This document shows, piece after piece, positions 5,311 through 8,774 of a stretch of DNA of 8,774 bases. The translations under genes were made by a program, and so were the position numbers. Below the pieces are notes generated by a model. It ran no database searches. It was not told the DNA's origin and saw nothing but the letters and a program-made list of their open reading frames with translations. Source of the DNA: Pseudomonadota bacterium (lineage in GTDB: Bacteria; Pseudomonadota; Gammaproteobacteria; Burkholderiales; Methylophilaceae); contig JAKPIR010000027.1 of NCBI GenBank assembly GCA_029549705.1, positions 1-8,774 on the forward strand. Direction: 5' to 3'. Positions within the stretch are counted from its first letter, which is position 1; every line of letters begins with the position of its first letter.

Positions 5311-5763
5311 ATGAAACAAATTCAAAAAGGTTTTACCTTAATCGAGTTGATGATTGTTGTGGCAATTATTGGTATTTTGGCTGCAATTGCAATTCCACAA
5401 TACGCTGATTATACACAACGTTCAAAAGTTGCTGGTGCTGTAGCTGGTATTGCTGCATATAAACAACAAGTTGCAATGTGCTATCAAGACTTAGGTACAT
5501 TAATTGGTTGTAACCATGCAACCAATAGCATTAGTCCTACAATTGCAGTTGGTAACAACGGTGCGACAATTTCATATGTAGATGGCTTGACTGTAGCTAA
5601 CGGTATTATCACTTTGACTACTACAGGTACAACTACAGCTGGTGCAAAAATGGGAATTACGATGACTCCGTTAGTTGCAGCTGGTGGCGCCGCACTTGAC
5701 TGGACATTATCTGGGACAGGTTGTACTACTGCTGGTAGAGCCATTAAGTGCTCTAAGAACTAA
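5311..5763 (+). CDS. pilA: Type IV major pilin (PilA/PilE-like) precursor
   Basis: The protein is the building block of type IV pili, used for attachment, twitching and DNA uptake. It has a 7-residue class III (type IVa) leader, MKQIQKG, cut before F8 by the prepilin peptidase PilD. The hydrophobic N-terminal helix FTLIELMIVVAIIGILAAIA follows, with the conserved Glu at mature position 5 (E12). The mature form would have 143 residues. Four cysteines (C57, C67, C138, C147) could form two disulfides, the second pair closing the C-terminal D-region loop. The middle is rich in Gly, Thr and Ala. AAAGGA (5298-5303) is a good ribosome-binding site. A sigma-54 promoter lies upstream and a terminator just downstream, so the gene is a single cistron. 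No other pil gene is in the window. A minor pilin or other type IV pilin paralogue is possible, but the promoter favours the major pilin. Confidence 0.92.
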   Translation: MKQIQKGFTLIELMIVVAIIGILAAIAIPQYADYTQRSKVAGAVAGIAAYKQQVAMCYQDLGTLIGCNHATNSISPTIAVGNNGATISYVDGLTVANGIITLTTTGTTTAGAKMGITMTPLVAAGGAALDWTLSGTGCTTAGRAIKCSKN

Positions 5764-5809
5764 TCAAATTCTCCCGCATGAAAATGCTGGCCAGAATTTA
5801 AAAAATCAG

Positions 5810-5835
5810 AACCCCGCCTATATGGCGGGGTTTTT
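5810..5835 (+). terminator. Rho-independent terminator of the pilin gene
   Basis: AACCCCGCC (5810-5818), loop TATAT, and GGCGGGGTT (5824-5832) form a perfect 9-bp GC-rich stem followed by further T residues, 47 bases after the pilin stop codon. Confidence 0.93.
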
Positions 5836-5906
5836 GTTATGGGAGCAAGCGTAGGCTAGATGGATTGCATCAGAAAAATTGATAAGCACTGCTAAGCTGG
5901 TAAACC

Positions 5907-6058
5907 AGCAAGCATTGCTAAATGAAATCGAGGTTGAATGTAACAAAAAAACCCCTGCAAATTGCGGGGGTTTTGTTTTGGAGCTTATGCCCTCGATTAT
6001 CATCGAAGCTAGCGCTGCTAAACGAAATCGAGGGGTATAGTTACATTACCACTCGATT
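5907..6058. repeat. AATCGAGG/CCTCGATT repeat, downstream cluster
   Basis: A 27-base segment at 5907-5933 recurs exactly 100 bases later at 6007-6033, with 23 of 27 positions identical and ending GAAATCGAGG in both. CCTCGATT (5991-5998) and CTCGATT (6052-6058) provide the inverted halves. AATCGAGGGG (6026-6035) through CTCGATTAC resembles the upstream copy at 4783-4819, including GTTAC in the loop. These are members of one dispersed palindromic family. Confidence 0.75.
5948..5974 (-). terminator. Terminator for the leftward cAMP gene set
   Basis: AAAACCCCTGCAA (5948-5960) and TTGCGGGGGTTTT (5962-5974) pair with one G-T wobble or mismatch. Read on the minus strand, the stem is followed by a run of T residues. 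It lies about 170 bases past the stop codon of the rhodanese gene. It may also act on the plus strand as a backup for the pilin gene. Confidence 0.8.
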
Positions 6059-6141
6059 ACACTGCTTTACAACGAGGCTACAAACTTTAATCTAACCGTG
6101 GTAGTGATTATTACATTATCCACAGATTAACAAAATCTGGA

Positions 6142-7215
6142 CTAGTGATTATTACGTGTACCGCCTGCCAGCACCACCGCATTTACGCCACATTGGGTTA
6201 ATACAAACGCAGCGGCAGCACTTCGCCGGCCGGTTTGGCAGTAGACGATGTAAGTTTTGCTTTTATCAAGACTGCCTGCGTGTTGGCGGACTTCGTTGAG
6301 GGGGATGTTAATCGCGCCTGCGATATGTTCATCTTCATATTCGCTGGGTAGGCGTGCATCAATCCACACGGCGCCTTCAGCTACTTTTTGCTGTGCTTGA
6401 GGCATGTTGATTTGGGTGATGAGCGGGGCTTTTAATAGCTCAACAAAATCTGTTTTATTGAGCCTTAATAATTTTCCGTCAGTTTTCATGGTGACGGTAG
6501 CATTACGCTTTGCTTCTGATATAAGCGCATCTTCACCAAAAGCGCGGCCTTGCTTGAGTTCGGCCAATATCACGGGGGGCTGGCCGCTATCCACCACACG
6601 GCTGACCACTGCGGTGCCGCTTTGAATGAGGTAATAATAATCCCCCACACCGCCTTGCTGCATGATTACCTGGCCTGCGGTGACGTCAATACTGGTCATC
6701 CGTTTAAACATTTCTTCAACATTAACGGCGGGCAAGTGGCTGAAAATGCCTTTTTGCAGATTGTAGGCGCTAAAAATCTGTGTATCTTTCATCCAGTCAG
6801 CGGTGCTACGCTCTTGTTCTGTTTGTTTAACCTCAGCCTTATTGGCTGGCGCTGGTTTACTGTCTGAAATTTGATCCCACGTCATCATGATATCGAGTAA
6901 ATCGGTGTCTACCCGCATAATGGCGACATCGGTCAGCGTTTTGGTTTCTTTGACCTTACCACTATTGTTGATGGGAAATTTTGCAGCCGGGCTGCCCGCG
7001 CGCAAGTTGATTTTTTTATCATTAAAAAGGGTTAATTCTAAATCGCCTTTTAGCAGATAAATGGATTGTGCGGCTTTGGTAATATTCATGCGCAAAGGAT
7101 CAATATCTTTATTCACTTTTTCTGCATAGACCAAATCGGCCAGCTCAATTCTGCGGCCGAGTGAAAGTTTGGCCATTGGTTCAAATTGTTCAAGATGAGA
7201 TTGTGCTACTGGCAT
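6142..7215 (-). CDS. Cyclic-nucleotide-binding protein with C-terminal rhodanese domain
   Basis: The 357-residue cytoplasmic protein has three parts. Residues about 15-115 resemble a degenerate cyclic-nucleotide-binding fold (IYLLKGDLELTL...LRAGSPAAKFPI) without a phosphate-binding cassette. Residues about 150-265 are a second such domain with an intact cassette: F226-G227-E228, L231 and R237-N-A-T-V241. Residues about 270-357 are a rhodanese domain (VWIDARLPSEYEDEHIAGA) with the active-site loop C326-QTGRR-S332, so the sulfur-accepting cysteine is present. No DNA-binding helix-turn-helix is seen, so it is not a Crp-type transcription factor. It is the last gene of the leftward set, 44 bases after the phosphodiesterase, and its ribosome-binding site (AGGGT) is modest. 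Its likely role, cAMP-responsive sulfur transfer or redox signalling, is inference. Confidence 0.88.
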   Translation of the reverse strand: MPVAQSHLEQFEPMAKLSLGRRIELADLVYAEKVNKDIDPLRMNITKAAQSIYLLKGDLELTLFNDKKINLRAGSPAAKFPINNSGKVKETKTLTDVAIMRVDTDLLDIMMTWDQISDSKPAPANKAEVKQTEQERSTADWMKDTQIFSAYNLQKGIFSHLPAVNVEEMFKRMTSIDVTAGQVIMQQGGVGDYYYLIQSGTAVVSRVVDSGQPPVILAELKQGRAFGEDALISEAKRNATVTMKTDGKLLRLNKTDFVELLKAPLITQINMPQAQQKVAEGAVWIDARLPSEYEDEHIAGAINIPLNEVRQHAGSLDKSKTYIVYCQTGRRSAAAAFVLTQCGVNAVVLAGGTRNNH

Positions 7216-7259
7216 GCGGTATACCCTGTTCTTTTGATGAAAACACTAAATTGCTATTT

Positions 7260-8030
7260 TTATAATATAAACTGCTGCTGATTTTGCAACGCCTGCACAG
7301 GCTGGCGAATTTGGCTTTGAGCAATTTCTTGCATAATCACCTCACCTTCACCTGGTTTAAGGTGGGTAATGAATACTTCAATTGGTTGCGCGATGCTAAT
7401 TTTATTAAGCTCTTCCACTAACAATGACGGGCATAGATGCTTGGAGAGTTTTGCGAGTTCCAGTTCGTCATTTCTAAACGCGGTTTCAATGATGAGATAT
7501 TTTAAATTGTGCATCTTATTCACAAGTGGCCAAAGTGCATCATTGGTGGTGGTGTCGCCAGTGAACACCAAGCTCGCTTCATTGCCCTCTAGGTGATAAC
7601 CCACCGCAGGTACGACATGGTTGGCAGGAATCGGTGTAATTTTTCTGCCATTGAGATTAACGGTTTCACCCAGCGTGACTGCACTGTAAATTAAGAACGG
7701 CGCCTCAGCACTGGGAATCGCATTGAAATCAGGCCAGATTTTCCAGTTAAAAATGTGGGTGCGCAAGGCATCAATCGTTGCTGGAAGCGCATGTACGGTA
7801 ATTGGTGCAGTGCGAAAGCCCAAGACGGTGTCAAGCAACGGTGGAATAAAAGCAATGTGGTCTAAATGGGCATGTGTGACGAAAATATGGTCAATTTTAA
7901 GCAGTGCTTCCATCGACAAATCGCCCACGCCAGAGCCCGCGTCAATTAAGACATTGTCGTCAATCAGCATGGAGGTTGTGCGTAAGTCACCGCCAATACC
8001 GCCGCTACAGCCTAAGATTTTGATTTGCAT
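7260..8030 (-). CDS. Metallo-beta-lactamase-fold cyclic-nucleotide phosphodiesterase (class II type)
   Basis: The 256-residue protein has the zinc-binding signature THAHLDHI (H53, H55, D57, H58), with the other metal ligands expected at H138 (NHVVPAVGY), D159 (FTGDT) and H223 (THLKPGEGE). The HxHLDH sequence, the following FIPPLLD and the C-terminal THLKPGE fit the class II 3',5'-cyclic-nucleotide phosphodiesterase branch of the fold, which hydrolyses cAMP or cGMP to the 5' nucleotide. It starts 22 bases after the adenylate cyclase stop codon and is followed by a cyclic-nucleotide-binding protein, which supports this over a generic hydrolase such as RNase Z. The ribosome-binding site is weak (AAATTTTAACC before the ATG), so translation may be coupled to the cyclase. 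No signal peptide is seen. Confidence 0.82.
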   Translation of the reverse strand: MQIKILGCSGGIGGDLRTTSMLIDDNVLIDAGSGVGDLSMEALLKIDHIFVTHAHLDHIAFIPPLLDTVLGFRTAPITVHALPATIDALRTHIFNWKIWPDFNAIPSAEAPFLIYSAVTLGETVNLNGRKITPIPANHVVPAVGYHLEGNEASLVFTGDTTTNDALWPLVNKMHNLKYLIIETAFRNDELELAKLSKHLCPSLLVEELNKISIAQPIEVFITHLKPGEGEVIMQEIAQSQIRQPVQALQNQQQFIL

Positions 8031-8052
8031 GGTTAAAATTTTTGTTAGCTAT

Positions 8053-8774
8053 TTATTTTGTTTCAATATTGAATACGCCATCCCAATCATTGGCTGGCGG
8101 ATATTGCCTAAAATGTGCAATACGCGCGATGTAAAGCGCATATAACGCGCGACTCGGCTCAAGCTTTTGCAAGTGAATGAATTGCATCTCGGCTAGGTCC
8201 CAGTTGCGATTTCGGTAGAGTTTTAATGCTTCATCATACAGTTTCAGGTGGCCGTTTGTAGCCTTATCCAATTGTAAAATTTCGCAAATTGGCTCATAAA
8301 TCATCACGGGCTTATCTCTACCCTTTACACGTACCCAATCCAGTGGCCGAAAAGCAAACTCTGGCACTTGGCGCACCGTGAATTCACTGACAATTATGGG
8401 CACATGGTAAATTTTGGTCAGGCTTTCTAGCCGAGAACCCAAATTTACTGCATCGCCCATCACGGTATACGCCATGCGAAACGCCGAACCCATATTACCC
8501 ACCACCATAAGGCCAGTGTTGATGCCAACCCCAATATTGATGGGTGGTAAGCCCTTGTTTGCAAAGTCCTCTTGCAGTTTCTCTAAAGCATGAATCATGC
8601 CAATGGCAGCCTGCAAGGCATGTTTTGCGTGGTGCGGGTCGGGCAATGGCGCGCCCCAAAAGGCCATGACGGCATCGCCCATGTATTTATCAATGGTGCC
8701 ACGGTGCTGATGAATGACTTGTGTCATGGGCGTTAATAAATCATTCATGAGTTGTCCAAGCGCTTTGGGGTCTA
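8053..8774 (-). CDS. Class III adenylate cyclase, C-terminal part (5' end outside window)
   Basis: The frame stays open from the stop at 8053 to the window edge. Codons before the Met at 8748 read DPKALGQL, so that Met is internal and the true start lies beyond 8774. Counting from that Met, IDKYMGDAVMAFWGAP holds K21, aligned with the adenine-selecting Lys, and the second metal Asp D25. YTVMGDAVNLGSRLE holds T95 (the second purine-selecting position), the transition-state N102 and R106. A Lys/Thr pair is usual in bacterial adenylate cyclases, so cAMP rather than cGMP is predicted. After the catalytic domain comes the VRVKGRDKPVMIYEP segment and a roughly 75-residue tail ending PPANDWDGVFNIETK. 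This tail is often seen in membrane cyclases with an N-terminal CHASE2 sensor domain, but that part is not in view. It heads a set with the phosphodiesterase and the cyclic-nucleotide-binding protein. Confidence 0.92.
   Translation of the reverse strand, partial: DPKALGQLMNDLLTPMTQVIHQHRGTIDKYMGDAVMAFWGAPLPDPHHAKHALQAAIGMIHALEKLQEDFANKGLPPINIGVGINTGLMVVGNMGSAFRMAYTVMGDAVNLGSRLESLTKIYHVPIIVSEFTVRQVPEFAFRPLDWVRVKGRDKPVMIYEPICEILQLDKATNGHLKLYDEALKLYRNRNWDLAEMQFIHLQKLEPSRALYALYIARIAHFRQYPPANDWDGVFNIETK

Larger units (their letters stand above)
5764..6141. other. 378-bp gene-free region between convergent genes
   Basis: It contains the pilin terminator (5810-5835), a leftward terminator (5948-5974), two ~100-bp-spaced copies of an AATCGAGG repeat, and a 13-bp direct repeat next to the end of the rhodanese gene. 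I see no coding frame with a ribosome-binding site or family signature. Confidence 0.7.

Noticed and set aside
5484..5744. 86-codon minus-strand frame inside the pilin gene
   Set aside because: It is a Val/Pro/Ala-rich shadow of the Gly/Thr/Ala-rich pilin codons.
7369..8145. Plus-strand frames opposite the phosphodiesterase and cyclase genes
   Set aside because: They are antisense to genes with clear catalytic motifs and show no family features.

Overview
The window looks like the chromosome of a methylotrophic betaproteobacterium, most likely Methylophilaceae (a Methylotenera- or Methylophilus-like organism). This is inferred from the order of housekeeping genes (ilvH end, ilvC, psd, with rppH converging), from a MxaD-type periplasmic protein, from a PilA-type pilin and from the moderate base composition. 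No taxonomic marker gene is present, so the assignment is tentative.

Layout. 1-39 is the 3' end of ilvH, followed by ilvC (103-1119) and a strong terminator (1181-1213). psd (1252-2121) converges on and overlaps rppH (2109-2618, minus strand). Divergent from rppH is a lipoprotein carrying a seven-bladed YVTN beta-propeller (2707-3693). Its last codons lie in the first unit of a 31-bp tandem repeat. A MxaD-like SRPBCC protein follows (4045-4581). Its stop codon overlaps the start of an apparently untracked 27-codon ORF (4581-4664) that ends in an aromatic/basic tail, and a perfect hairpin terminator closes this unit. The next ~650 bp have no gene but hold a REPIN (two inverted REP sequences), a short AATCGAGG/CCTCGATT hairpin repeat family, two palindromes and a textbook sigma-54 promoter. 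That promoter drives a type IV pilin gene (5311-5763). Downstream of the pilin are two terminators and further copies of the AATCGAGG repeats, so the pilin gene is bracketed by them.

The right third (6142-8774) is a leftward gene set that reads as a cyclic-AMP module: the C-terminal part of a class III adenylate cyclase (cut by the window edge), a metallo-beta-lactamase-fold class II cyclic-nucleotide phosphodiesterase, and a protein with a cyclic-nucleotide-binding domain fused to a catalytic-looking rhodanese domain. Synthesis, breakdown and a candidate receptor are therefore encoded together.

The left part is ordinary metabolism: branched-chain amino acid synthesis, phosphatidylethanolamine synthesis and mRNA 5'-end processing. 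The points most worth a second look are the 27-codon Trp-rich ORF, the cAMP/rhodanese module, and the repeat-rich surroundings of the lone pilin gene.
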